Below are positions 45,810-55,847 of a stretch of DNA of 64,000 bases, piece by piece. Every line of letters starts with the position of its first letter. Within the stretch, counting starts at the first letter, position 1. The notes under the pieces are model-generated. The model was given only the letters and a program-made list of their open reading frames with translations. It was not told the origin of the DNA and searched no databases. The DNA comes from Gigantopelta aegis (lineage: Eukaryota; Mollusca; Gastropoda; Neomphalida; Peltospiridae): assembly GCF_016097555.1 (NCBI RefSeq), contig NC_054712.1:40846926-40910925 (forward strand), given 5' to 3'. The position numbers and the translations under genes are program-made.

Positions 45810-46205
45810 CTGAAAATAGATTTCTTCTTTCAGTTTTACACAGCGTTACCGAGGTAACTGAAATACAGAATGTTTTCCTCCTGTAATTTTAATTTAGTAA
45901 AGAATGATGAATTCCCACACCTCCTCTACATTCTACTCATGTTGTACCACCCACAAACATAGCGTTAAAACTAACATGAGAAAGATGAGTTTTGATTTTA
46001 AACTCGTGAAAATATATTTTTTATTTCAGTTTTAAACAGCATTACAGATTTCAAACTGAAATACAGAATGTTTTCCTCCTGTAAATTGTAATCTTAATTA
46101 AATATAGAATTATGAATTCCCACCCTTCTCTATATTCTGCTCAATGTTGTACCACCTCCTCAAACAAAAAACCCCCCCAACATATCACAAAAATTAACAT
46201 GAGAA
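45803..46205 (-). repeat. Two-copy tandem duplication over the acceptor of exon e, ~195 bp
   Basis: ACTCCTGAAAATAGATTTCT (acceptor side of exon e, + strand reading) recurs as ACTCGTGAAAATATATTTTT near 46001. Both are followed by TTTCAGTTTTA, AATACAGAATGTTTTCCTCC, GAATTCCCAC and AACATGAGAAA. The second copy lacks the AG needed for splicing. Confidence 0.8.
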
Positions 46206-46239
46206 AACTATGTATGATATGCATTCCATGAACAGGGAA

Positions 46240-46562
46240 GGGGCGGGACGTAGCCCAGTGGTACAGTACTCGCTCGATGCGCGGCTGATGTGGGATCGAT
46301 CCCTGTCAGTGGGCCCATTGGGCTATTTCTCATTCCAGCCAGTGCACCGCGACTGGTATATCAAAGGCCGTGGTATGTACTACCCTGTCTGTGGGATGGT
46401 GCATATAAAAGATCCCTTGCTGCTAATCGAAAAGAGTAGCCCATGATGTGGTGACAGTGGGTTTCCTCCCTCAATATCTGTGTGGTCCTAAACCACATGT
46501 CTGTCGCCATATAACTGTAAACATGTTGTGAGTGTGTCATTAAATAAAACAGTTCTTTCTTT
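46240..46562 (+). mobile_element. SINE family 1, full length
   Basis: GGGGCGGGACGTAGCCCAGT head, GGGATCGATCCCTGTCAGTG box-B region, tail GTGTCATTAAATAAAACAGT then TCTTTCTTT. One of the best preserved heads. Confidence 0.92.
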
Positions 46563-47254
46563 CCATGAACATGGATTGTATTTCAGTACACACCATTAGA
46601 GTAAAAGTTAAAGTTAAAACCCGACACTTGAGTTGTAACAATTACACAACTAACTGTATTATAGTGTATCTAAAATTCAATCAAAGTGAAAAGTGAATCA
46701 AAGGTAACTATTTTATTTTGTTTATGAAGGAAATGTACAATTTCCTGCACTTAACTTGTTTATCAAAGAGATCCTTTGAAAGGAACACTCGAGGAAATTT
46801 CAACTCGGGTTAATATGGACGTGGATATCAACCACTTGGCCAGTGATCGACGGCTCATTGCAAGTTCTGTTTTTAACATTCATTGACATTCTTACTTTTC
46901 AAATCTAACTATCTTCAATGCTTTCTTTTTCACAGAATTTCTTGAAGGTTTTTTATTTAAGTGTTTAGTGGATTTTTTGCTTCTTTTTACCTTGACGTTT
47001 CCATAAAAAGCAGGGTACAAACTCTGGCTTCTAATAAACTAACATCAATGAATGATAGAAGAAAACCTAAAATCACCATACAGGCTAATCAATTATAACA
47101 GCAATCAGCATTTTATATGACCGTTACTAAACTATCTTTAGACTACAGTAAGAAACAACAACAACAAAACACTTTATTACTCCAGTGTTCATATTATATG
47201 ACATGACGGAGAAGACATTTGTCATAGGAAAACCCCCAAATCTAACACTCGAGG
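46563..47254. other. Intron, no feature seen
   Basis: Unique AT-rich sequence between exons d and e; no exon-like frame with splice sites was found. Confidence 0.4.
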
Positions 47255-47645
47255 GACCGGCCTTGGTGGCGTCGTGGTTAGGCCATCAGTCTACAGGCTG
47301 GTAGGTACTGGGTTCAGATCCCAGTCGAGGCAGGGGATTTTTAATCCAGGTACCGACTCCAAACCCTGAGCGAGTGCTCCACAAGGCTCAATGGGTAGGT
47401 GTAAACCACTTGCACCAACCAGTGATCCATAACTGGTTCAACAAAGGCCATGGTTTGTGCTATCCTGCCTGTGGGAAGCGCAAATAAAAGATCCCTTGCT
47501 GCTAATCGGAAAGAGTAGCCCATGTAGTGGCGACAGCAGGTTTCCTCTCAAAATCTCTGTGGTCCTTAACCATATGTCTGACGCCATATAACCGTAAATA
47601 AAATGTGTTGAGTGCGTCGTTAAATAAAACATTTCTTTCTTTTTT
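47255..47645 (+). mobile_element. Composite SINE (family-2 head, family-1 tail), copy 2
   Basis: Same order of parts as 25808-26205: GGCCTTGGTGGCGTCGTGGT, GGGTTCAGATCCCAGTCGAG, then CAACAAAGGCCATGG, AAAAGATCCCTTGCTGC and TTAAATAAAACATTTCTTTC. Confidence 0.85.
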
Positions 47646-47689
47646 TCTAACACTCGAGGGATGTGATATTTTCCTGCAACACAGTATTT

Positions 47690-48150
47690 AAATTTTAAGA
47701 AGTTATTTTAAAAAAGATAGTTACAAATTGAGATAGATTTCTTAATACTGGCAAACTTTTACTATTAAACAGTTCATGAACTTTTAAAATATTTGGCCTG
47801 AACAAAAATTTTGACTTAATATATTTCTTACGAGTATCGACCAAAAATGGACTGATAAAAAGATAATGATATTCAACACCTAATTCATTTTGGTTACAAA
47901 GGGTACGTTTCCTTTCTTCTCGTGGTCTATTTTCCCACCTGCCCTTTTCAACAGGGAGTTGATGGTTACCTAATCTCAATTTTGTAATAGGTATTGATAG
48001 TGGCTTAGGTAACAAGAGTAGGTAATTTTTTTAATTAATATTACATTTAATAATACGATAAAAGAGAGATTTGGGGGAATTTGATACTAAAGCGTGCCAA
48101 TTTTGAACAAATTGATAAAATAATTCTTTGTTTGATGATCAATTTAAGCC
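47690..48150 (-). mobile_element. LINE ORF2 C-terminal fragment
   Basis: The minus strand encodes KLRLGNHQLPVEKGRWENRP, then CNQNELGVEYHYLFISPF and RPNILKVHELFNSKSL, wording typical of the C-terminal zinc-binding region of LINE ORF2 proteins. A different LINE type from the one at 31270-34215. Open for 107 codons (47695-48015); upstream remnants reach about 48150. Confidence 0.65.
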
Positions 48151-48225
48151 AGTTTATATTAGGAACAGATTAGATTGAGATAACCATAAATAACAGAAAC
48201 AGATAAGCAGTCACCACATACTTAC

Positions 48226-48281
48226 AGACTGTAGGTTGCTCTATTCAGCAGTGGTTGGAAGATTGTACATATATGTCCAGA
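48226..48281 (-). CDS. Unidentified gene, exon d
   Basis: 56 bases, phase 0 in and 2 out, acceptor GTTTTTCTTACAG, donor AGTCT|GTAAGT. Only one frame is open (SGHICTIFQPLLNRATYS plus CT); it joins exon e in phase. It does not match the phase 2 end of exon c, so an exon between 48410 and 48800 is probably missing. A weak candidate of the right phase is 48410-48503 (donor TTTTG|GTTGCT is poor). Confidence 0.6.
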
Positions 48282-48624
48282 CTGTAAGAAAAACCCCAGA
48301 CCACACATACCGGCTGCTGGTTTCAGCAATGGATTTTCCCACAAACAGAACAGCACATACATGATGGAAAGAAAGAAGAGAATACAGAACAGCACATACG
48401 GACAGCAACCAAAATCCTCATCCACAGTGTCCGGAAGTTAACTGTGTAACAGTCCGTCAATAACACAGTACTGACATTCAATCCAGCATCAGAGCTCTGT
48501 GCTCTGTACACGCATATATCCACTCTTAAGTAGCTGATCAAATTTGATCTCAAACACCATGTGTTCTCATATTTGTTTCTCATCAGTGAAGTACAGTCTG
48601 TGATATACTGGTCAAATAGCAATG
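48282..48624. other. Intron with SINE remnant; possible missed exon
   Basis: TATGTGCTGTTCTGTTTGTG, then GGAAAATCCATTGCTG, on the minus strand is a decayed SINE middle (about 48310-48410). The segment 48410-48503 has an open frame (AQSSDAGLNVSTVLLTDCYT) of phase 2 to 0 that would bridge c and d. The junction quality is low. Confidence 0.3.
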
Positions 48625-48804
48625 GATGGATGGGTGTTGGGTGTTATAACTGGGTTACCCGTGAAACCAGTTGGGTGGGTGGGGGAGAGGATGGCGTATA
48701 ACTGAGTTACCTGTTAAACCAGTCAGGGGTGGGGTGGCATATAACTGAGTTACCTGTTAAACCAGTCGGGGGAACGGGGGGAGGATGGCGTATAACTGAG
48801 TTAC
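48625..48804 (-). repeat. Tandem copies of the exon c donor, 3 extra units
   Basis: On the minus strand GGTTTAACAGGTAACTCAGT, then TATACGCCATCC and a C-rich run, repeats three times behind exon c. Unit length varies (about 43-55 bp) in the C-run. A last copy has GGTTTCACGGGTAACCCAGT. Every unit carries about 11 bases of exon end plus the donor. Confidence 0.88.
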
Positions 48805-48902
48805 CTGTTAAACCAATGTTTCACTTGGTGTAGATGAGAAAACAACTCATCGTCCTCTTCACTCCACGACGATAACAGAGACCGCACAGTATCCCAGTGA
48901 AC
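48805..48902 (-). CDS. Unidentified gene, exon c
   Basis: 98 bases, phase 0 in and 2 out, acceptor CTGATTAAACTTCAG, donor AACAG|GTAACT. Only one frame is open: VHWDTVRSLLSSWSEEDDEL, FSHLHQVKHWFN plus AG. Phase matches exon b. Tandem arrays touch it on both sides: donor copies at 48625-48804 and acceptor-side copies at 48903-49345. Confidence 0.68.
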
Positions 48903-49345
48903 CTGAAGTTTAATCAGAGTCTATTACTACAATATTTAACCAGTGTCTATTACTACAAAGTTTAACCAGAGTATATTACTACAAGGTTTAATCAGTGTCT
49001 ATTACTACAATGTTTAACCAGTGTCTGTTACTACAAGGTTTAATCAATGACCATTACTACAAGGTTTAATCAGAGACTATTAATACAATGTTTAACCAGT
49101 GTCTGTTACTACAAGGTTTAATCAATGACCATTACTACAAGGTTTAACCAGTATCTATTACTACAATATTTAACCAGTGTCTAGTACTACAAGCTTTAAC
49201 CAGTGTATATTACTACAAGGTTTAATCAATGTCTATTACTACAAGCCTTAACCAGTGTCTATTACTACAAGGTTTAATCAATGACCATTACTACAAGGTT
49301 TAATCAGTGACTATTACAACAAGGTTTAATCAGTGGCTATTACAT
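48903..49345 (-). repeat. 26-bp minisatellite at the acceptor of exon c, ~17 copies
   Basis: The minus-strand unit is TAGTAATAGACACTGATTAA plus ACCTTG. The sequence in front of exon c, TAGTAATAGACTCTGATTAA then ACTTCAG, is the same unit with a working AG. The array therefore repeats a branch-point-like CTGATTAAAC and the tract before the acceptor. Confidence 0.9.
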
Positions 49346-49434
49346 GAACGCATTATGACAATCAGTGCCTAGAGGAATTAAAGGTCTTGCCTACACTAAA
49401 CATATTCCACGTTACTGACAGAAGAAGCAAAGAA

Positions 49435-49757
49435 AAGAAATGTTTTATTTAATGACGCACTCAACACATTTTATTAATGGTTATATGGCGTCGGACATGT
49501 GGTTAAGGATCACGCAGATATTGAGAGAGGAAACCCGCTGCTGCCACTTCATGGGCTACTCTTTTCGATTAGCAGCAAGGGATCTTTTATATGCTACATC
49601 CCAGACAGGATAGTACATACCACAGCCTTTGTTACACCAGTTGTGGAGCACTGGCTGGAACGAGAAATAGCCCAATGGGTCCACCGACAGGGATCGATCC
49701 TAGATCGACCACGCATTAAGCAAATGCTTTACCAGTGGGCTACATCCCGCCTCTGTT
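49435..49757 (-). mobile_element. SINE family 1, full length
   Basis: GAAATGTTTTATTTAATGAC tail at the left, GGGCTACATCCCGCC head at the right, standard body. Intronic (between exons b and c). Confidence 0.9.
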
Positions 49758-49794
49758 ACTGACAGATGCATCCACAGATGTCCAAAAAGGTAAT

Positions 49795-49915
49795 GATGAT
49801 GATGATAATGACAACTAGTTTAACGTGCCCATATACCACTAGGGTTTCGAACACGCCCATCCCGAGTCCGACCTCCGATAAGATCGGTGGCCTGACTCGG
49901 GATGGAGGGGGTAAT
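49795..49915. repeat. Hairpin-bearing repeat between GATGAT tracts
   Basis: ATCCCGAGTCCGA at about 49859 and its near reverse complement GCCTGACTCGGGAT at about 49891 form a strong stem. The CACGCCCATC / GGGTTTCGAAC part looks tRNA-like on the minus strand. GATGATGATAATGA on the left and GGTAATGATGA on the right resemble a flanking duplication. Probably a further SINE or fold-back element. Confidence 0.45.
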
Positions 49916-50104
49916 GATGAGAAGTCCTGTTGTTGAGATAATTGCTACATGAAACAATATGAGTTACAGAAACCAATTACAACATGCAATCCTACCTTGT
50001 ACTCTTACTCTCACTGAATTACAGTTACATAGTGAACCAGTAGTCATTGCAGTGGGGCTCCCAAAGCCCTGCTTTCCCCCATCTTATACACCTGTGTATA
50101 CACA

Positions 50105-50345
50105 ATAAGGAGACGGCATGTAGCTTAGTGCTAGAGCCCTACCTTTGCTCACCCTAAATGCATTGGGTTATAATTGTTTTATCCCAACCAGTGGCATTGT
50201 ATGTACTGTTCTGTCTATCCGACGGTGCAGATAAAACAGCCCTTGCAATGTTTTGGTGTTAGGTTTCTGTGCTCAGTGACCAGTTATACGCACCAAACAT
50301 GACACAGACATGAGCCGATGTGTTGTGAGAGACCGCAATGTGTCA
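50105..50345 (+). mobile_element. Diverged SINE (tRNA-headed)
   Basis: GGAGACGGCATGTAGCTTAG (box-A like), then GGGTTATAATTG in the box-B position, GCATTGTATGTACTGTTCTG and CCGACGGTGCAGATAAAACA parallel the order of parts in family 3. The tail is decayed. Confidence 0.55.
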
Positions 50346-50384
50346 CCTAGGGAAGCAGATCTTCTCAAGCTAATAAGACCCTGA

Positions 50385-51190
50385 AATATAACAAACTAAT
50401 TACACCCTGAAATATAACAAACTAATTACACCTTGAAATATAACAAACTAATTACACCCTGAAATATAACAAACTAATTACACCCTGAAATATAACAAAC
50501 TAATTACACCCTGAAATATAACAAACTAATTACACCTTGAAATATAACAAACTAATTACACCTTGAAATATAACAAACTAATTACACCCTGAAATATAAC
50601 AAACTAATTACACCCTGAAATATAACAAACTAATTACACCCTGAAATATAACAAACTAATAAGACCCTGAAATATAACAAACTAATTACACCTTGAAATA
50701 TAACAAACTAATTACACCTTGAAATATAACAAACTAATTACACCTTGAAATATAACAAACTAATTACACCCTGAAATATAACAAACTAATTACACCCTGA
50801 AATATAACAAACTAATAAGACCCTGAAATATAACAAACTAATTACACCTTGAAATATAACAAACTAATTACACTCTGAAATATAACAAACTAATTACACC
50901 CTGAAATATAACTAATTACACTCTGAAATATAACAAACTAATTACACCCTGAAATATAACAAACTAATTACACCCTGAAATATAACAAACTAATTACACC
51001 CTGAAATATAACAAACTAATTACACCCTGAAATATAACAAACTAATAAGACCCTGAAATATAACAAACTAATTACACCTTGAAATATAACAAACTAATAA
51101 GACCCTGAAATATAACAAACTAATTACACCTTGAAATATAACAAACTAATTACACCTTGAAATATAACAAACTAATTACACCCTGAAATA
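50385..51190. repeat. 26-bp minisatellite, left part (array split by Tc1 element)
   Basis: The unit is GAAATATAACAAACTAATTA then CACCCT; continued at 52796-53190. On the minus strand every unit reads TTTGTTATATTTCAG|G, a near-ideal 3' splice site. Before the insertion the array had about 46 copies. It lies in the intron between exons b and c. Confidence 0.95.
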
Positions 51191-52795
51191 TACTACTCAA
51201 AAGAATTTAAGGGTCAGACGATATTTTCGACATTATTTTCTGAATGTCAATTATATTAGCTAGACCATAATGTCACGCATGGTATTGTTCCATTTTGACG
51301 AAAGTGGGTCTAAGCAACCCATAAATGAATTAAAATCCACTGTCATTGACACTGTCGACTAGTTCTAATGGCAAAAACATGCTTACATTTGCACGTAAAT
51401 TAGGGTGAAAGCGAAAGTTCTGCTAAGTGCCCATAACTTGCTTTTTCACAAAGCGCTTCATTTGCACGCTTTGCACGTGTATTCCATGTTCCCAATGCTG
51501 AATTTCCGTATAATTGGAGCTTGCGTTCGTGTGCGGTGCACACTCCAAATTTGACAATGGTACGACTTCAACTGACTATCGAAGATCGAGGAAGGGCTAT
51601 TACTTGGCTTCAGGATGGCAATACGCAAAGAAATGTTGCTCTGAGACTTGGTGTCAGTCAGAGTGTCGTTGGGCGACTGTGGCAACGGTACCAAGCAACG
51701 AATTCTGTTCGAAATCGTCCACGTTTGGGAAGACCCCGAAGCACTACAAATAGAGAGGACCGCTACATCACCAATATGGCTCTACGTCAACACACAACCA
51801 CTGCACGCCGATTACGTGACAATCTGCGGACTGCGACTGGAACTCGAGTGTCTGATCAAACCATACGCAATCGTCTGAGAGCCAATAATCTACGCTGCCG
51901 TCGCCAGGCTGTTCGACCACCACTCCTACCACGTCACAAAACGGCCAGACGTCACTGGTGCATGCTTCATCTGCGGTGGCAACGTGTTCAGTGGGGTCGA
52001 GTGATGTTCACTGATGAGTCCAGGTTTAGTCTCCAGTTCAACGACGGTCGGGTTCGTGTCTACAGACGTCCTGGGGAGCGCTTCGCTGACGTTAACGTTA
52101 GACAACGTCACCGGTTCGGTGGTGGCAGCGTCATGGTGTGGGGCGGCATCTCTATCCACCACAGGACCCCCCTCTATGTGGTAGATGGCAATCTGAATGG
52201 AATCCGCTATCTGAATGAGATTATCCGGCCGTTGGTTCTCCCAGGCCTTCAGCAGATTGGCGGCGGGGCAGTTCTGCAGGATGACAATGCCAGACCCCAC
52301 CGCACCAGGGTGGTAACGGACTTTCTCAGACAACAAGGTATCGCCAGGATGGATTGGCCAGCATATTCGCCTGACTTGGCCCCAATAGAGCACGCCTGGG
52401 ACGAATTAGGCAGGAGAGTTCGGGATAACCATGCCCCTCCGGCCAACCTTCATGATCTGGGTCAACTTCTTATGGCAGAGTGGCAGGCCATTCCCAAAGA
52501 GTTCTTCAGACGTCTGATCAACAGCATGAGGCAACGATGTGTCGAGTGTATTCGCGCCAGGGGTGGATTCACACACTATTAAACGAATGTTCTAATGTGT
52601 AAAATCCATGTTTGACAACCTTCAACTTTGACAGCATGTCATGTGACTTTCTTGTATACAGTGACGTTTATTTGTGGTTTTTTGTAAATATGGAACAATA
52701 AATAAAAAATTTGGTTTAGTTTACATCATCAATCTAATACACTTTGAAACTTATTTGGTTATAAACTTTTGACCCTTAAATTCTTTTGAGTAGTA
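51191..52795 (+). mobile_element. Complete Tc1-type DNA transposon, 1605 bp
   Basis: Terminal inverted repeats of 26 bp are identical (TACTACTCAAAAGAATTTAA then GGGTCA; 51191-51216 and 52770-52795). TA flanks both ends (51189-51190, 52796-52797). Removing element plus one TA restores a normal 26-bp unit of the host minisatellite. One uninterrupted transposase gene and an AATAAA (52697-52702) lie inside. Identical ends and an open gene indicate a young copy that may still be mobile. Confidence 0.95.
51557..52582 (+). CDS. Tc1/mariner-family transposase (DD34E)
   Basis: 341 residues. The chosen start ATG at 51557 (context GACAATGG) gives MVRLQLTIED, the usual beginning; the frame upstream of it has only a TTG. 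Order of parts: two helix-turn-helix modules (about 7-46 and 66-112) with a GRPR AT-hook-like motif (58-61) between them, then the catalytic domain with D153 (MFTDESRF), D243 (QDDNARPH) and E278 (PIEHAWDE). The spacing D243-E278 has 34 intervening residues, as in Tc1. The protein would bind the inverted ends and move the element by cut and paste into TA. Length is normal for the family and no break was seen. Confidence 0.95.
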   Translation: MVRLQLTIEDRGRAITWLQDGNTQRNVALRLGVSQSVVGRLWQRYQATNSVRNRPRLGRPRSTTNREDRYITNMALRQHTTTARRLRDNLRTATGTRVSDQTIRNRLRANNLRCRRQAVRPPLLPRHKTARRHWCMLHLRWQRVQWGRVMFTDESRFSLQFNDGRVRVYRRPGERFADVNVRQRHRFGGGSVMVWGGISIHHRTPLYVVDGNLNGIRYLNEIIRPLVLPGLQQIGGGAVLQDDNARPHRTRVVTDFLRQQGIARMDWPAYSPDLAPIEHAWDELGRRVRDNHAPPANLHDLGQLLMAEWQAIPKEFFRRLINSMRQRCVECIRARGGFTHY

Positions 52796-53190
52796 TATAA
52801 CAAACTAATAAGACCCTAAAATATAACAAACTAATTGCACCTTGAAATATAACAAACTAATTACACCTTGAAATATAACAAACTAATTACACCTTGAAAT
52901 ATAACAAACTAATTACACTCTGAAATATAACAAACTAATTACACCCTGAAATATAACTAATTACACCCTGAAATATAACAAACTAATTACACCCTGAAAT
53001 ATAACAAACTAATTACACCTTGAAATATAACAAACTAATTACACCCTGAATTATAACAAACTAATAAGACCCTGAAATATAACAAACTAATTACACCCTG
53101 AAATATAACAAACTAATTACACCCTGGAATATAACAAACTAATTACACCCTGAAATATAACAAACTAATTATACCCTGAAATATAACAAT
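52796..53190. repeat. 26-bp minisatellite, right part
   Basis: Continuation of 50385-51190 with the same unit and the same subtypes (CACCCTG, CACCTTG, AAGACCCTG). Confidence 0.95.
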
Positions 53191-53549
53191 TTAAACCTTA
53201 AAAGTTCAAGGACCATAACTGTCAAAAATGAGTAAGTCGGCATGGAATTCAAACTTGATTTGTAACAGTACTTAATAAATCTATACACAAAATTGAAGAA
53301 AAAAAGTCCTTAAAACTATATGCAGGATGGAGACAGACATGCAGACAGACAGACAGACAGACAGGCAGACAAGCAGACAAACAAAGAGAGTGTTAAAACA
53401 CGACTGTGTGTAGTTGATCAACCACATACCACTCTCTCCCCTTTATCTCATGTCCAGTTACTCCTAACAAGAGTGATCGTTGTTAAACCCAAAAGGACGA
53501 GGAGCAATGAATTAATCTGAATGAATGATACCCAGGAAAATTAACTCAC
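53191..53549. other. Intron with short (CAGA)n tract
   Basis: CAGACAGACAGACAGACAG at about 53341-53380. The exon b donor GTGAGT lies at 53544-53549. No gene on the + strand is supported. Confidence 0.45.
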
Positions 53550-53606
53550 CTGCAGAAGATAAGACGTGACAGAAATCGACAGCGCACAACCCTCCACAAG
53601 ATGAAT
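53550..53606 (-). CDS. Unidentified gene, exon b
   Basis: 57 bases, phase 0/0, acceptor GTTTTTTATTTCCAG, donor CTGCAG|GTGAGT (both strong). Encodes IHLVEGCALSISVTSYLLQ. Phase agrees with exons a and c. No tandem array at its donor. Confidence 0.65.
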
Positions 53607-53739
53607 CTGGAAATAAAAAACAAACAAGGTAACCAGGTGGTAAAATAAGGCCTTACACTTGCCATTAATAAACGTTTATTCATTTCTGTGTGTAGGCCAT
53701 CAGCCCACATAAAACACTTTACGTAATAGTTGGCAATAT

Positions 53740-54012
53740 AGGTAGTACTAAACCAAATAACTTCCGGCTGGGTCAAAGTTCGAGGTGCACCGAACTTTTG
53801 ATAGAGAAGTGAACACCACAAGTCCTGTGATTGGTTATAAATGTGAGTGTGTTGGTTGTAAAAAAATAATAATTTCATCTGGGTAAAAAAAAAGTGCAAT
53901 TTTATTTCATCTAGTACCAATGTGGCGTTTATGTCGGTTGATACGTTGCAGGTAGGAGTTTTAGCCACATATGTTACTATTGTCGTCTATGGGATTTGAT
54001 TTGGTAGTATAC
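53740..54012. mobile_element. MITE-like repeat, copy 3 of 3 (internally deleted)
   Basis: The left end AGTACTAAACCAAATAACTT, then CCGGCTGGGTCAAAGTTCGA, matches 22463. The right end TCTATGGGATTTGATTTGGT then AGTATAC matches the other end. About 250 bp of the interior of copy 1 are missing. Confidence 0.65.
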
Positions 54013-54035
54013 ACCCTATATACACATTTGACATA

Positions 54036-54587
54036 CAGTGGACTCTGTCAGGCAAGATCTAAAACTCTACCAACTTCCAGCCCAATTTTAAAAGAAAAGG
54101 CTCTTCAGTTCGCCGAGCAGCTTGGCATAGCAGACTTTAAAGCATCAGAGGGTTGGCTGACGTCGTGGAAAACTCGTTTTAACATCGAACAATTCAAAGT
54201 TAGCGGGGAAAGTGCAGGTGTCAATCATGACATTGTTGACGATTACAAAACACGCCTACCAACGATAATTGGAGATTTTCGACTCCAAGCATATCTTCAA
54301 TTGTGAAGAGACCGGACTGTTCTTTTGAGCGTTACCTGACAAAACCCTCACTTATAAAACTCAGGCGGCGAAAGGTGGTAAAGTTTCAAAAGAAAGATTA
54401 ACTGTTTTATTGTGTCTGGCTTGTATGACCGTTTCCCAACCATCCATGGGTTCAAATGTCATTGTTGATCATTCAAGAACCATACATGTAACTCTGGATA
54501 AACTCTGACTAAACTGGTCCTCTATGTAAACCGGACTACACGTATTTTGATGGTACTAAGTGAGTCCAGTTTAGACAGAGTCCACTG
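54036..54587 (+). mobile_element. pogo/Tigger-type element, deletion derivative, 552 bp
   Basis: Ends CAGTGGACTCTGTC and GACAGAGTCCACTG are exact inverse copies, each flanked by TA (54034-54035, 54588-54589). Inside is a transposase remnant: a CENP-B/Tc5-type helix-turn-helix (KEKALQFAEQLGIADFKASE, GWLTSWKTRFNI), then after a stop the start of the catalytic domain (FNCEETGLFF, PDKTLTYKTQAAKGGKVSKE). The usual first catalytic Asp (DETGL) is Glu here. The rest of the catalytic core is deleted. Confidence 0.85.
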
Positions 54588-54619
54588 TATTTTGTTTTCT
54601 AACGAAGATTTGTTTCTTT

Positions 54620-55846
54620 TTCTAAAATTACAACGTAACGGTAATTCATGAATTCTCAATAGGCATAGTATAAGTAAAGGTAATTCATGAATTCTCAATA
54701 GGCATAGTATACATAAAGGTGATTCATGAATTCTCAATAGGCATAGTATACATAAAGGTGATACATGAATTCTCAATAGGCATAGTATAAGTAAAGGTGT
54801 TTCACGAATTCTCAATAGGCAGAGTATACATAAAGGTGATTCATGAATTCTTAATAGGCATAGTATACATAAAGGTGATACATGAATTCTCAATAGGCAT
54901 AGTATAAGTAAAGGTGATTCAAGAATTCTCAATAGGCATAAAATACATAAAGGTAATTCATGAATTCTCAATAGGCATAGTACAGGTAAAGTTGATTCAT
55001 GAATTCTCAATAGGCATAGTATATGTAAAGGTAATTCATGAATTCTCAATAGGCATAGTACAGGTAAAGTTGATTCATGAATTCTCAATAGGCATAGTAT
55101 ACGTAAAGGTAATTCATGAATTCTCAATAGGCATAGTATACGTAAAGGTACTTCATGAATTCTCAATAGGCATAGTATACATAAAGGTACTTCATGAATT
55201 CTCAATAGGCATAGTATACATAAAGGTAATTCGTGAATTCTCAATAGGCATAGTACAGGTAAAGTTGATTCATGAATTCTCCATAGGCATAGTATACGTA
55301 AAGGTGATTCATAAATTCTTAATAGGCATAGTATACATAAAAGATGACTCATAAATTCTCAATAGGCATAAGATAAGTAAAGGTGATTCAAGAATTCTCA
55401 ATAGGCATAAAATACGTAAAGATAATTCATGAATTCTCAATAGGCATAGTATATGTAAAGGTGATTCATAAATTCTCAATAGGCATAAAATACGTAAAGG
55501 TAATTCATGAATTCTCAATAGGCAGAGGATACGTAAAGGTGATTCATGAATTCTCAATAGGCATAGTATATGTAAAGGTGATTCATGAATTCTCAATAGG
55601 CATAGTATAAGTAAAGGTGATTCATGAATTCTCAATAGGCAGAGTATATATAAAGGTGATTTATGAATTCAAAATAGGCATAGTATACATAAAGGTGATT
55701 CATGGATTCTCAATAGGCATAGTATATTTATAGGTGATTAATGAATTCACAATAGGCATAGTATACGTAAAGGTAATTCATGAATTCACAATAGGCATAG
55801 TATACGTAAAGGTACTTCATGAATTCTCAATAGGTATCAGAGCTTC
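54620..55846. repeat. 39-bp minisatellite with an EcoRI-like GAATTC per unit, ~31 copies
   Basis: The unit is AGGCATAGTATACGTAAAGG then TGATTCATGAATTCTCAAT. Because 39 bp is 13 codons, both strands show long frames (for example units of LRIHESPLCILCL). Variants change residues freely, so not coding. Ends at a MITE copy. Confidence 0.95.
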
Positions 55847-55847
55847 T

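Noticed and set aside
50340-50384. Exon behind the acceptor-like array (GLISLRRSASL)
   Set aside because: The frame runs into a SINE-like sequence, and exons b and c already join in phase without it.
50385-53190. CRISPR-like look of a regularly repeated 26-mer
   Set aside because: There are no spacers; it is a head-to-tail minisatellite in eukaryotic DNA.
54522-55635. Leucine-rich frames of 276 and 108 codons on -
   Set aside because: 39-bp minisatellite, 13-residue period, free amino-acid change between units.
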